Below are positions 51,388 through 60,940 of a DNA stretch of 64,000 nt, piece by piece. The stretch's first letter is position 1; every line of letters begins with the position of its first letter. The notes beneath the pieces were generated by a model. It saw only the letters and a program-made list of their open reading frames with translations. It ran no database searches and was not told the origin of the DNA. Source of the stretch: Haloarcula sp. CBA1127 (GTDB taxonomy: Archaea > Halobacteriota > Halobacteria > Halobacteriales > Haloarculaceae); the NCBI RefSeq assembly GCF_001485575.1, contig NZ_BCNB01000009.1, positions 1-64,000 of the forward strand, written 5' to 3'. The position numbers and the translations under genes were made by a program.

Positions 51388-52214
51388 CAAAGCAAGATAT
51401 ACCACGAAACAGCAGTATCGACCGCAGAACAGTGCTTGGACTCCTTAGCGGGAGTCTTGCCGCGCTTGCAGGATGCAGTGGCGGGCTGTCTGATAGTAGT
51501 GACGGAGACGGTAGAAGCGCCGACCCGCCAGACGAGCAGTCCGACTACATCGAAGAGACGTCGATTGAGATTGTCAAGAACGGCCGCCAATTGGCTCTGG
51601 AAGTGGCTGTGACTGATGAGATCGAGCCCTCATCGGTCAGCATCATCACAGAGTCCGGTCGAGAGTTCGTCAGCGACTATTTCAGCCCCGGTGAAACCCG
51701 GACACGCCTTTCGCTAACAGAGGGAGAGGACTCGAATGAACCGCTGCCTCGGGGCCAGCACACGCTCTATCTCCGTGGTGACGACGTCGAAACTAAACTC
51801 CCACTCGAACTTGGCACCACGTTTGAACTTGAGGAAGTCGTCCCCGGGTCCGAATATGAAGAGGTTGGTGACGACAGCTTGGGAGTGGTTCTTCGGAATG
51901 TGGGACAGCGAACTGGCGCAGCGGTTCGGACGATTGTCAATGGGGAAAACAGAGACAGCGATCCGTTCGCTCCGATAAAGCCTGACGAAACCGGTATTGT
52001 CGAATTCAAATTCCTGCTTAATGATCGAGTTGCCAATTGTGCAAAAGTTGAAGAGACAACTGAGAGGGCTGAAAAATTAACTGTGGAATTCCTTTGGAGT
52101 AATCCAGTTATACTCACTCAAACGATCAGCTACGATAACTCAAAAGGATGTAAAAAGTCGCTAGCTGGTACTCCTGAAGAAATTACCGAGAAATCAACGG
52201 AGACGGAGACATAG
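51384..52214 (+). CDS. Tat lipoprotein (276 aa)
   Basis: The N-terminus has DRRTVLGLLSGSLAALAGCS, with twin arginines and a lipobox (LAGC), the usual haloarchaeal lipoprotein signal. The mature part is beta-rich, with a repeated pattern such as SIEIVKNGRQLALEVAVTDE. It probably sits outside the membrane as part of the transfer apparatus. It has 2 bases between its stop and the next start. Confidence 0.65.
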   Translation: MTKQDIPRNSSIDRRTVLGLLSGSLAALAGCSGGLSDSSDGDGRSADPPDEQSDYIEETSIEIVKNGRQLALEVAVTDEIEPSSVSIITESGREFVSDYFSPGETRTRLSLTEGEDSNEPLPRGQHTLYLRGDDVETKLPLELGTTFELEEVVPGSEYEEVGDDSLGVVLRNVGQRTGAAVRTIVNGENRDSDPFAPIKPDETGIVEFKFLLNDRVANCAKVEETTERAEKLTVEFLWSNPVILTQTISYDNSKGCKKSLAGTPEEITEKSTETET

Positions 52215-52216
52215 CA

Positions 52217-53869
52217 ATGCAGTCTGGCATTGGTGATGAAATCCTTGAAGAGATTGTCGAGAGGGTGATTGGAGAACTCTCGTCGGCAATTACAGCCGGT
52301 ATGAGTGGTTTCCTTGATGAACTCAGAACGGATGTCGTCGATTACTTCGAGGGGTTCTTTGAGTGGCTTATTGACCCGATGGTAGGCACACCTTCTCCGG
52401 AAGGGCCGAATTCAGCAGCCCCCGTCGACATTGCATTTGAGTCTGCGACTAACGCTCCGTGGGACGCGTTAATCTCGAATATATACTTCGATGCAATCGT
52501 TGGGTTAGCGCTCGGTATCCAGTTTTCTGTTCTGGCGATGATCGGGCTTAGATACGGGTCGATGAACCCAGTCATTCGGAAGAAGCTTCTACGCCGACTC
52601 GGAGTCGCCTTCCTTTCGCTGTTCTTCTGGCTTCCAGTAGCCTCACTCGGAACCCAGTTCTTCGACGCTATCGGTCGTCAGCTCTACGCTTCTGGACACA
52701 CGGAGGCAGAGGCGGTTGCACTAATCAGTTCAGCCCAGCAGATTGCGGATCTCAGCCTTGGGATCTTCGTCGTTCTGATGATCGTTGGACTGTACGTTTA
52801 CCTCAAGGCGGCGTTCATCTTTATCACCAGATGGCTGCTGGTCTTCCTGCTGACCCTGTCGATGCCGCTGGTTGCGACGTTCTGGGCAGTGGAAGTCTGG
52901 CCGCTGAACCGCTTCTCGGGACTGGCGAAACAGGTCGCCGGCGCGTACCCCGGAGTCCTCGCTGCGGGTATCCCGCCTGCAATCCTGATACGCATGAGCT
53001 TTGAAGCGACAAACTGGGGACTGGCTTCTGAGCTGTCCCTGTTTATCAGCCTCGTGACGCTGTACTTGGCGGCAAAGTCTCAGAAGGTCCTCATCCAGCG
53101 GAGTAGCCGCGTGGCAATCCAAGTCAGCGAACAGGCCCTTGCTGGTGGGAAAAAGCCACTCAAGATCGGTGCGGCGGCTGGTGGTGCAGCGGCGACAGCC
53201 GGCGCTGGCGCGGTCGGTGGCCCCGGCGCAGCAATGGCGACGGGTGGCACGATTCGAGCTGCCTCAAGCGCTGCAAAAGGGCGTGTCGGCAGTGCTGCTA
53301 CGGGTGCCCAAATGGTCCACCGCCAGATGGCTGCTAACCCCGCCGGCATGAAGAGCGGTTCCAGCAGCGGCCTCACCGGCTCCGGAGGTGGCGGCAACAG
53401 TGGTTCCGGCGGCGGTGGCTCAGGCGGTGCAGGCGGTTCCGCTCCGCCCTCTGGTGGCGGCAGTGGCAGCAGCGGGTCTGGTGGCTCACCACCCTCTGGC
53501 GGCGGGAGCGGGTCCGGTGGAAGTCCCCTCAACAGCAGGTTCACCAACGGTGGTTCGTCCGGCTCGTCTGGCTCGTCCGGCGACTCTGAGAGCGACGACA
53601 CCCCGGTTAGCGAACGCCAGACGAAGATGGAGCAACAAACCAAGATGGAGCGCCAGACGCAGATCAACTCCGGCGATACCAGAGTGTTCGAGTCTGAGGT
53701 TGACCCGCCGTTCTCCGACGACGACTTCGACGAGAACGATACTGAGACCACTGACTCCGATGAGTCGGAGTCGTATGACTCGCTGCAGGACGTGTTTGCG
53801 ACTGATGACGATGTATTAGGGCCGGATGTGTACCGCGACGGCCTGCCGCATAAGGAGGATGACGACTAA
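52217..53869 (+). CDS. TrbL/VirB6-like polytopic membrane protein (550 aa)
   Basis: About six to eight hydrophobic helices span residues about 90-310, with a long Gly/Ser-rich tail (residues about 310-460, then acidic to the end). This is typical of TrbL/VirB6 channel-platform proteins of type IV secretion systems. The assignment is from topology and operon position; sequence similarity is not visible by eye. It overlaps the VirB4-like start by one base (TAATG). Confidence 0.6.
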   Translation: MQSGIGDEILEEIVERVIGELSSAITAGMSGFLDELRTDVVDYFEGFFEWLIDPMVGTPSPEGPNSAAPVDIAFESATNAPWDALISNIYFDAIVGLALGIQFSVLAMIGLRYGSMNPVIRKKLLRRLGVAFLSLFFWLPVASLGTQFFDAIGRQLYASGHTEAEAVALISSAQQIADLSLGIFVVLMIVGLYVYLKAAFIFITRWLLVFLLTLSMPLVATFWAVEVWPLNRFSGLAKQVAGAYPGVLAAGIPPAILIRMSFEATNWGLASELSLFISLVTLYLAAKSQKVLIQRSSRVAIQVSEQALAGGKKPLKIGAAAGGAAATAGAGAVGGPGAAMATGGTIRAASSAAKGRVGSAATGAQMVHRQMAANPAGMKSGSSSGLTGSGGGGNSGSGGGGSGGAGGSAPPSGGGSGSSGSGGSPPSGGGSGSGGSPLNSRFTNGGSSGSSGSSGDSESDDTPVSERQTKMEQQTKMERQTQINSGDTRVFESEVDPPFSDDDFDENDTETTDSDESESYDSLQDVFATDDDVLGPDVYRDGLPHKEDDD

Positions 53870-56800
53870 TGGCCGACTCAGAAGAAGAGTACAACACGAA
53901 CATCATCCACGAATCGCTCGGTGATTCGACCAACTTCTGGGGCGACTACACGCTGGGGGAACTCATCCTGTTCCTCATCCCGCCGTTTGGCTTCCTCGTC
54001 GCGATGGGAATGCCATTCGTGCCGGCGGCGCTGTTCTTCCCCACGTTGGCTCTCACAGCGGTCGTGGAAGTCTTCCTCTACATCCTGCACAAAGTCCGGC
54101 CAGATCACTATCGCCTGACTGAGTGGCTGCGGGTCAAACTGTTCTGGCTCGTCAAAAAGCGTCAGTACACTCACGGCCAGGGCAATCAGGACACTCGGCA
54201 GGTCACCCGACTAGAGCGGGTTATGCCCCACGGCATTGAGCGCGTCGACGGAGCGTACGTCGGTGCGGTCGAGGTCGAGCCCGCCAATATGTCGCTGCAA
54301 GATGACGAGAAATGGGACAAAGCCGTCAAGTCGCTCACACGCTTGTCCGAGTCACTGACTGGCCGGGCGAAACTCCACGTCACGACAGCCGAAGTCGACA
54401 ACGAGTCCCACATACAGGCACACGTCGACCGACTCGACGACCCCGACGCGGAGAGCCATTCGATCTTCCGGGGCGTCCTCATGGAGTTCGTCAACCGCTA
54501 CACCGACGACAGCGGCAACGTTGAAACTGAGACCGAACTCCAGCGCAAGTACTACATCGTCGTTTGGGTGACTGACGACGACATTCACGACCTCCAGATG
54601 AACAGCGACTCCATCGCGGATTACCTGACCGGGATACCGGTTATTGGGCGGCTGTTCACTCGGTTCGACAGTGACACGCTCACTGACGCCGAGCGAGAGG
54701 AATTCAAGGCCAAGAAGCTCCACGACCGGCTCGAAACCGTCGACAGAGCAGTCAACAATATGTTCCGGTGTCGCAGTCGGTCGGTCAGCCCGCATGAGCT
54801 GGCGCACTTGACCGAGGACTACTGGGCTTGTGAAACGCGGTCCGAGCGGGAGTACGAAGAGGCGGCCTCCGTCTCTCCGGTGACGTACTCGGCACGGGAA
54901 CTCATCAAGCACGGCGAGGGTGCCGCAGCCCACGACGCTGCGGAGGGCATGGACACCGACGACGTCGGTGGGACCGACTACGAGGTCGACGAGACCGACT
55001 TCGTCTCCCAGTTGCATAGACCGGGAGAGAACCATCGGTCACTGGTCGCGCCGACGGATATCGAATGGGAAGCCGACCACGCTCTCATCGACCAAGAGAC
55101 GCACGCACGTTGCTTCTGGATCGAGACGTATCCCGAGCATCCGACGAGTGGAATGCTAGAGCAACTACTGCTGGATACGGACCTTGCCGTCGACGTCTCA
55201 ATCCACATCGACCCATACGACGCTGATACAGCAGTGTCGGTCATGAAAGAGTGGATCTCCTCGCTGAAGATGCTGCAAAACGACAAAGGAGAGTTGGAAG
55301 CGGAGGATATCGAACAGGAGGTCAACCAGGCAAAGTACATCCGGCAGATGGTCCGGCGGAACCACACGTCGCTGTTCCGTGTCGGGGCGTTCATCCGGCT
55401 GACTGCGGAGACCGAAGAAGACCTCCGGAAGCAAACGAACCGGCTCGAAACGCTGCTGCGAGACTCGCCCTCTAACTGCGGGGTCAAGCGAACGACCCGC
55501 CGGCAGGAAGCAGGACTGGTGACTGTCTCGCCGATCGGGGCCAACGAACTCGGGCAGAACCGACTCTCCTCAATGACCGGGGAAGCGCTCGGATCGCTGT
55601 TCCCGTTCTCGTCGAACTACCTCCGAATGGAGGACGGCATCGAGTACGGACTGCACGGACACAACGATTCCTCGCTGTTGATCGACCCGTGGGAACTGGA
55701 AACCGGCCACTCAGAGCTGGTCACTGGGATGCCCGGCGGCGGGAAGACGCACGGCACGCAGGCTCGGGCGATGCGGATGCTGAAAAAGCGGTCGGACGTC
55801 AAGCAGATCTACATCGACCCGGTCGGGGATATGCACGGCAGCGCGAAGATGTTGGATGCAAAGACAATCACGATCAGCGGCGAGACGCCGCTGAACCCGT
55901 GTGAGATGCATCCGACGCCGCCGCATGTCCTCGAACAGTCCCCGGATATGCAGCCCGTCTCAGCGAAGAAAGACGAAGTGTACGGAGTGATCGAGAACTT
56001 CCTCCAATCTCGCGATGTCGATCTGGAGATGCACAGCGGCCTCATCACGTTCCTGATCGACAAGATATTCACTGAATCGGATATCGACCCAGCGGACCCA
56101 TCGACACATACGCCGGAGAACTCGCCGGACCTGAGCGACTTCCTCGAAGTCGTTGACCGCCTCCAGGAAGAACCGGGAATGTTCCCCGGAGCGACAACGG
56201 AGTCCTCCCAGCAGAAAATCCAGCAGTACGCAAACGAACTCTCGATTGCACTGCATCCGTTCCGCCCGGGGAGTACGTTCGGCAACCTCTCGAAAGAGTC
56301 GGACCTGCGGCTGATCGACGACAGCAGCAAGGCCGTCTATCTGGATCTCCAGCAGGTCGAAGGCTCTGGTAGTGGCCTCGGTAAGCAGTCGTTCATCATG
56401 CAGCTGCTGCTGAGCACGCTGTACCAGCAGGCCAAGAATATGCAGCAAAAGGTCGAGATCATCATCGACGAAGCTCACTACCTGTTCAACGACGACGCAA
56501 ATCTGGAGTCACTGAACCAGATTGCTCGCCACCAGCGCCACGCCGGACTGCGACTGGTGATGCTGTCCCAGACGCTCTCGGAGTTCGAGGACAAGGGCGC
56601 AGCCGAGGAAATCGCGGGAATGTGCCCGATCAAGGTGCATCACCGCGAGCCAGAGCTAGGCGACGAGACAGCAACAAGCGCTGGACTGACGGATGAACAG
56701 CAGTCCTACATCCAGCACGCCGAAGCCGGCAAGGAGTCACTGGGTGACGGACAGGGCTACTCACAAGCGCTGGTTCGCGTCGACGAACATGGCGATTACC

Positions 56801-57135
56801 CGCTGACGATCAAGACGTCGTGGGAAGAGAAGCAGATCATTGACCTCGACGCTGACGCAGAAGATGCGCTCGACGTTGTTGCTCACGAGGCTGACTCCCG
56901 CGCTGCTGATTTCGAAGAGTTCGTACGCTCGAAGGCAGTCGAGCAAGAGCTAGCGACTCGTGGATTGTCCCCGGAGAAGGCTGAACACGTCCTTAACGGA
57001 CTCAGCGAAGACGAGTTGGTGGACGTGGTGTCTGTAGCACTTGACCAGACACAGCCAGAAGCAGTTGTCGCTGACGGTGGTATCGAGGCAGAGACTGATA
57101 CGGAGTTTGACACTACGGAGAATTCAAATGAGTGA
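53869..57135 (+). CDS. virB4: VirB4-type ATPase with VirB3-like N-terminus (1088 aa)
   Basis: The N-terminal part has two membrane helices (ELILFLIPPFGFLVAMGMPF and FVPAALFFPTLALTAVVEVF), resembling VirB3. The C-terminal ATPase has Walker A MPGGGKTHG (about residues 617-625) and Walker B EIIIDEAHYLF (about 863-873), plus ARHQRHAGLRLVMLSQTLSE as motif 3. VirB4 is the conserved motor of all conjugation systems. Fusion of VirB3 and VirB4 is known in other systems. The end overlaps the next gene by 8 bases. Confidence 0.85.
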   Translation: MADSEEEYNTNIIHESLGDSTNFWGDYTLGELILFLIPPFGFLVAMGMPFVPAALFFPTLALTAVVEVFLYILHKVRPDHYRLTEWLRVKLFWLVKKRQYTHGQGNQDTRQVTRLERVMPHGIERVDGAYVGAVEVEPANMSLQDDEKWDKAVKSLTRLSESLTGRAKLHVTTAEVDNESHIQAHVDRLDDPDAESHSIFRGVLMEFVNRYTDDSGNVETETELQRKYYIVVWVTDDDIHDLQMNSDSIADYLTGIPVIGRLFTRFDSDTLTDAEREEFKAKKLHDRLETVDRAVNNMFRCRSRSVSPHELAHLTEDYWACETRSEREYEEAASVSPVTYSARELIKHGEGAAAHDAAEGMDTDDVGGTDYEVDETDFVSQLHRPGENHRSLVAPTDIEWEADHALIDQETHARCFWIETYPEHPTSGMLEQLLLDTDLAVDVSIHIDPYDADTAVSVMKEWISSLKMLQNDKGELEAEDIEQEVNQAKYIRQMVRRNHTSLFRVGAFIRLTAETEEDLRKQTNRLETLLRDSPSNCGVKRTTRRQEAGLVTVSPIGANELGQNRLSSMTGEALGSLFPFSSNYLRMEDGIEYGLHGHNDSSLLIDPWELETGHSELVTGMPGGGKTHGTQARAMRMLKKRSDVKQIYIDPVGDMHGSAKMLDAKTITISGETPLNPCEMHPTPPHVLEQSPDMQPVSAKKDEVYGVIENFLQSRDVDLEMHSGLITFLIDKIFTESDIDPADPSTHTPENSPDLSDFLEVVDRLQEEPGMFPGATTESSQQKIQQYANELSIALHPFRPGSTFGNLSKESDLRLIDDSSKAVYLDLQQVEGSGSGLGKQSFIMQLLLSTLYQQAKNMQQKVEIIIDEAHYLFNDDANLESLNQIARHQRHAGLRLVMLSQTLSEFEDKGAAEEIAGMCPIKVHHREPELGDETATSAGLTDEQQSYIQHAEAGKESLGDGQGYSQALVRVDEHGDYPLTIKTSWEEKQIIDLDADAEDALDVVAHEADSRAADFEEFVRSKAVEQELATRGLSPEKAEHVLNGLSEDELVDVVSVALDQTQPEAVVADGGIEAETDTEFDTTENSNE

Positions 57136-57505
57136 CAAAGTTACAATTCGGCTGAGTACAGAGCAGCGAAAAGAGATCGTGAAGCAGGCTAACAAAACGG
57201 GAGAAGGGGTTTCAGAGTACATTCTGAAAGCTACGGAACAGCGTATATCTCGTGAACTACAGGAACAGCGTGCGGGGGAATTAAATCTTGGATCGGAACT
57301 GGACTACATCGCTGATGCCGTCGTCGAAGACGTTGAGGAAGCAACAAACGTTGACACGGAGCAGGAACTGTTCTACTCGGTCGCTCTGTGGGATTTAATA
57401 GCCTCTGAGTTCCCGGCAGACAAGCGCGCTACTGCGATGGAGGAAGCGACAGATAAACTAGAGGAAGAGGTTGAAACCATCCGAAACAAGGAGGGTCAGG
57501 AATGA
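57128..57505 (+). CDS. ribbon-helix-helix-like relaxosome protein (125 aa)
   Basis: The N-terminus MSDKVTIRLSTEQRKEIVKQ then ANKTGEGVSEYILKATEQRI fits the ribbon-helix-helix fold. A helical acidic domain follows, with LFYSVALWDLIASEFPADKR. RHH proteins next to a relaxase often bind oriT and help recruit the relaxase. It overlaps the VirB4 gene by 8 bases and the next gene by 4. The second gene (57502) is a related paralogue. Confidence 0.6.
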   Translation: MSDKVTIRLSTEQRKEIVKQANKTGEGVSEYILKATEQRISRELQEQRAGELNLGSELDYIADAVVEDVEEATNVDTEQELFYSVALWDLIASEFPADKRATAMEEATDKLEEEVETIRNKEGQE

Positions 57506-57975
57506 CTGAGCGACGCACTCTACTCCAGATTTACACGACCGAAGAGAACAAAAAATTGTTTGACCAGTTGGCTGACGCCGCGGGGACATCCACCTCCGAA
57601 TATGGACACGAGGTTATCGAGGACTACGTTGAATGGGAGACTGGAGAGAGTCAGTATCAGCGGTACAGCACTAACACAAAAATCGAAGCTCTGCTGGAGG
57701 AGGCAAAACGCGAAGTGACAGAGCTGTTAGAAGAATTTGAGTCTGGAACAATGGAGGAGGTAAAAACCGTCCAAAAAGTCCGGACGGCATACACCATCGC
57801 GATCTGGAAACTGATTCAAGATGACTATTCAGCTGAACAGCGACGGCTTGCGCTGAAATTTGCCGGCGAGCATGTTGGGAGAGATCCAGACATAGAATCG
57901 CAAACACCAGACGAGGAAAGCAACCCTGAGTCAGATGCCTCGGCCGCTGCTGAATCGGCAGGTGAGAGTGCATGA
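57502..57975 (+). CDS. second RHH-like paralogue (157 aa)
   Basis: It has a similar layout to 57128-57505: an N-terminal segment (LLQIYTTEENKKLFDQLADA, then TSTSEYGHEVIEDYVEW), a helical core that shares VRTAYTIAIWKLIQDDYSAE with the paralogue's YSVALWDLIASEFPADK, and an acidic tail. Two related proteins could form a heterodimer at oriT. It is coupled by ATGA overlaps to both neighbours. Confidence 0.6.
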   Translation: MTERRTLLQIYTTEENKKLFDQLADAAGTSTSEYGHEVIEDYVEWETGESQYQRYSTNTKIEALLEEAKREVTELLEEFESGTMEEVKTVQKVRTAYTIAIWKLIQDDYSAEQRRLALKFAGEHVGRDPDIESQTPDEESNPESDASAAAESAGESA

Positions 57976-58727
57976 TGCTGAAAACAGATTATCAGGAGGG
58001 TGGTGCAGGGAACCTCGTCGATTACATTCAGCGTGATCGCGAACAGGACGCCGGCGCGACGGTCGACCTCCGAAACCCCGCCGGGCGAGAACTGTCTGAC
58101 TCAGAGGTGAATCGGTTTGTCGACAAGAGCCGTGAGTTCGGATTCCAGCGGCACATGATCGTCTCGCCAGACCCCACGGGACAATATTCGCCAGAAGAAG
58201 TCCGTGCCAACACTCGGGACTTCATGAACAGTGAGTTTACACAGCAGCCGACAACCGACTGCGTGTATGGTGTTCACCGAGACACAGAGTTTCCCCATGC
58301 ACATATCGCGGCGACTGGCGAGCGTGCGGAATTAGAAATGGGTCGGGAAGATATCCAGCAGATGCGCGAACAAGCAGCGACCGCGTTTGAAGAACCCGCT
58401 CGAACACGCGACCCAACGGCTGCCGCTCGCGATGCTCCGGAGGACATTGGCCGGGTCGTGGATGAAGAAGCTCGGGAGCAGTACCACGAGGCAGAACTAT
58501 CGCTGAACCCCGAAGCAGAAAAAGCGCTCAAACGGGCGACTGAGAAGAGTCAACAGAAAGATGTCGGACAGCCTACGGCTGAGAAAGCGAGCGATGAGCG
58601 CCAAACTGAGCCACTCTCAGAACGTGCTGCGGAGAGAGCCGAAGAACAGGCGGCAACTGAACGCGAACCCGAAGTTGATCTTGAACGCGAGCAGGAACCC
58701 GAACGCGAAGTTGGGTGGTGGCAGTGA
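57972..58727 (+). CDS. HUH relaxase (251 aa)
   Basis: The relaxase motif III is clear: VYGVHRDTEFPHAHIAATG, with H102, H109 and H111 forming the H(x6)HxH metal-binding set. Candidate catalytic tyrosines are Y7 and Y18 in the opening segment KTDYQEGGAGNLVDYIQRD. A motif QRHMIVSPDPTG (about 59-70) matches the central beta strand. The C-terminal half is a long acidic coiled region that could bind partners. Relaxases nick oriT to start transfer. It lies between the RHH genes and the coupling protein, the usual place. Confidence 0.75.
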   Translation: MMLKTDYQEGGAGNLVDYIQRDREQDAGATVDLRNPAGRELSDSEVNRFVDKSREFGFQRHMIVSPDPTGQYSPEEVRANTRDFMNSEFTQQPTTDCVYGVHRDTEFPHAHIAATGERAELEMGREDIQQMREQAATAFEEPARTRDPTAAARDAPEDIGRVVDEEAREQYHEAELSLNPEAEKALKRATEKSQQKDVGQPTAEKASDERQTEPLSERAAERAEEQAATEREPEVDLEREQEPEREVGWWQ

Positions 58728-60940
58728 GTTCTAGTTCCTCTGCACCACCAGGACAACGCTCCGGCGAAGTCCCGAATAGCCTCAAGTACGACAACGTCGT
58801 CGGGTTCGTCTGGGCCGGGTTCATGCTGTTGTTCCCGCCAATGATCGTCGACAGCGACAAGGTTCTCCCAAAGCGGTTCTGGGCGTGGCGCTACATTTAC
58901 CTCGGCTTTGGACTGATCAGCGCGGCGTTCTTCTACGACGTGCTTGTCCAAACTCCCAGCGCAGCGCTGTTGTTCCCGTTCGCACATGTCCTGGCTGCTA
59001 TCTCAGTCGGGACACTGTTCGCTGACTTCACTGTGCCCGGCCTGTCGCTGCCGATGCTCTCGTACTCGACCACGGTGATCCTGTATGCCATCTCAATTGG
59101 CGTTGTGTTCTCCGGGGAACTACTCCGCCGGACCTCGCCGGAAATGCTCGCGATGAACCAGTGGGACCACGACGACGGGGAGTCCGTCGTCCCGCTCGAA
59201 GAAGTCTCTCACGAACACGAAGAGACCGAGATGCCGTTCACGCTCGATCAGGATGTCTCTACAGCCGTCGTAGGGGAAACTGGGAGCGGGAAGACGTCGA
59301 TGATGAAGCTGCTGGCCTACCAGTTCCCGTACTACAGTAACACGGCAGTCATCGCTCACGACACCGGCGAGGACTTTCAAGCATTCTACGAGGAGTTGGG
59401 CTTCGACGTTCAGCGCATCCGCCACGAAGATAGCGACGTAGTCTGGAATCTGTTCAAGGACGCCGATTCAGAGTCGGACTTCCGCGAGGTCGCCGGCGCG
59501 ATCTTCGGCGAAGCCGACGGCCACGACCCATTCCATCGGCCCGCCAAACAGACCTTCGCGGAGATGCTGATGTATCTGCATCTCAGCGCACAAAAGAACA
59601 ACCGCCGTCACGCGCTCTGTCACGCCGATATCGTCTCACTCCTCAACGAGGGCCACATCGCGCTCAAGAAGGCACTGGACGAGTTCGACCGGCTGGATTC
59701 GGGTCATATCGACCCTGACAAGGGCAAAGGCGCACAGAACGTCTACCAGACGATCAAGGAGAACGTCGATCCCGTCTTCACTGGCGACTTCGGAGACTAC
59801 GGGGAGTTCTCCCTGCAAGAGTACATCGAGAACCCGGAAGGCCGAGTCCTCATCATTGACTCGAACCCGACGGAACTGGAAACGCTCGGGCCGATGTACC
59901 AGCTGCTCGTAGACTGGTCAATCCGCTATGCGATGAACGCCTCGAATCCGACGGTCCACATCCTCGACGAGATTGATGCGCTGCCGGCGCTCACTCAGGT
60001 AACGAACCTGACGGCACGAGGCCGGAAACACAAGGCTCGGGCACTAGTCGGCGTCCAGACAATCGGCCAACTCAAGGACACGTACAGTACAATCTCTGGG
60101 ATTGTCGGCAACTGTCCACAGGGAGTTTACTTCGGGCCGGGTGACAGCGAGTCGACGGACTTCATCCTCGACGAACTCGGCGAGAGCCGCCAGTACGACC
60201 GGTCGGAGATGGTGTCGATGAGTCACCAGGGGCGCGGTGAAAATCCACGAACGCAGGCTCGGGACACGTACAAGGAGAAGGACAAAACGCCGGTCACGTC
60301 CGGCCTGCTCCGAGACTTCCAGCCCGGTGAGTGCGTTGCCGTCTCGCGAACGACGTGGGTCCACGGGCAGTCTTATGAACTGGCTGACGTTCGCGATAGC
60401 CTCCCGGCGCAGGGCGCAGAGTCGCCGGACAGTTCGGAGCCGGAACCCACTGACGATGACACCGACATCGAGAGCGACAGTTGGTTCTCGTTCACCCGGG
60501 CTCGGCTCGACGATGTGCTCTATGGGTCACTTGGTGAGACCGAAGATGATGAGTCCAGAGACAGTGGCCCGGATCGTGACCCCGAAGTCGAGCCAACCGC
60601 CGACGCGACAGACGGGTTGGGCGACGACGAGTCGACCGACCCACTCGACCAGACAACAGCAAACACTGCCGTCACGTCTCCGGACACAGACCACCCAGAC
60701 CTATCAGATTCAGAAGATGAGTATGACGGTGGCGATCACGACCAGCAGTCCGACGACAACACTGGAGGACTCTTCTCTGAGCCGGACCCAGATCCCAGCT
60801 TAGGGGGGACGGAATCTGCCCAGCAGGAAGGTGGTGAATCACCCACTGAATCAGGTGCAGAGGGAGACTCGAACAAGACTGAAGAGCGGGACGAAACTGA
60901 GTCAAAAGAGGAAGAGCGCGACGTATCTGAGTTCATGTAA
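58724..60940 (+). CDS. VirD4/TraD-type coupling protein (738 aa)
   Basis: Four N-terminal membrane helices (residues about 20-130) precede the ATPase with Walker A VVGETGSGKTSM (about 182-193), Walker B VHILDEIDAL (about 409-418) and the segment ARGRKHKARALVGVQTIGQL. The acidic tail is long and unstructured-looking. Coupling proteins deliver the relaxase-DNA complex to the channel. I chose the GTG at 58724 (GTGA overlap with the relaxase stop) over the GTG at 58715. Confidence 0.85.
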   Translation: MSSSSSAPPGQRSGEVPNSLKYDNVVGFVWAGFMLLFPPMIVDSDKVLPKRFWAWRYIYLGFGLISAAFFYDVLVQTPSAALLFPFAHVLAAISVGTLFADFTVPGLSLPMLSYSTTVILYAISIGVVFSGELLRRTSPEMLAMNQWDHDDGESVVPLEEVSHEHEETEMPFTLDQDVSTAVVGETGSGKTSMMKLLAYQFPYYSNTAVIAHDTGEDFQAFYEELGFDVQRIRHEDSDVVWNLFKDADSESDFREVAGAIFGEADGHDPFHRPAKQTFAEMLMYLHLSAQKNNRRHALCHADIVSLLNEGHIALKKALDEFDRLDSGHIDPDKGKGAQNVYQTIKENVDPVFTGDFGDYGEFSLQEYIENPEGRVLIIDSNPTELETLGPMYQLLVDWSIRYAMNASNPTVHILDEIDALPALTQVTNLTARGRKHKARALVGVQTIGQLKDTYSTISGIVGNCPQGVYFGPGDSESTDFILDELGESRQYDRSEMVSMSHQGRGENPRTQARDTYKEKDKTPVTSGLLRDFQPGECVAVSRTTWVHGQSYELADVRDSLPAQGAESPDSSEPEPTDDDTDIESDSWFSFTRARLDDVLYGSLGETEDDESRDSGPDRDPEVEPTADATDGLGDDESTDPLDQTTANTAVTSPDTDHPDLSDSEDEYDGGDHDQQSDDNTGGLFSEPDPDPSLGGTESAQQEGGESPTESGAEGDSNKTEERDETESKEEERDVSEFM

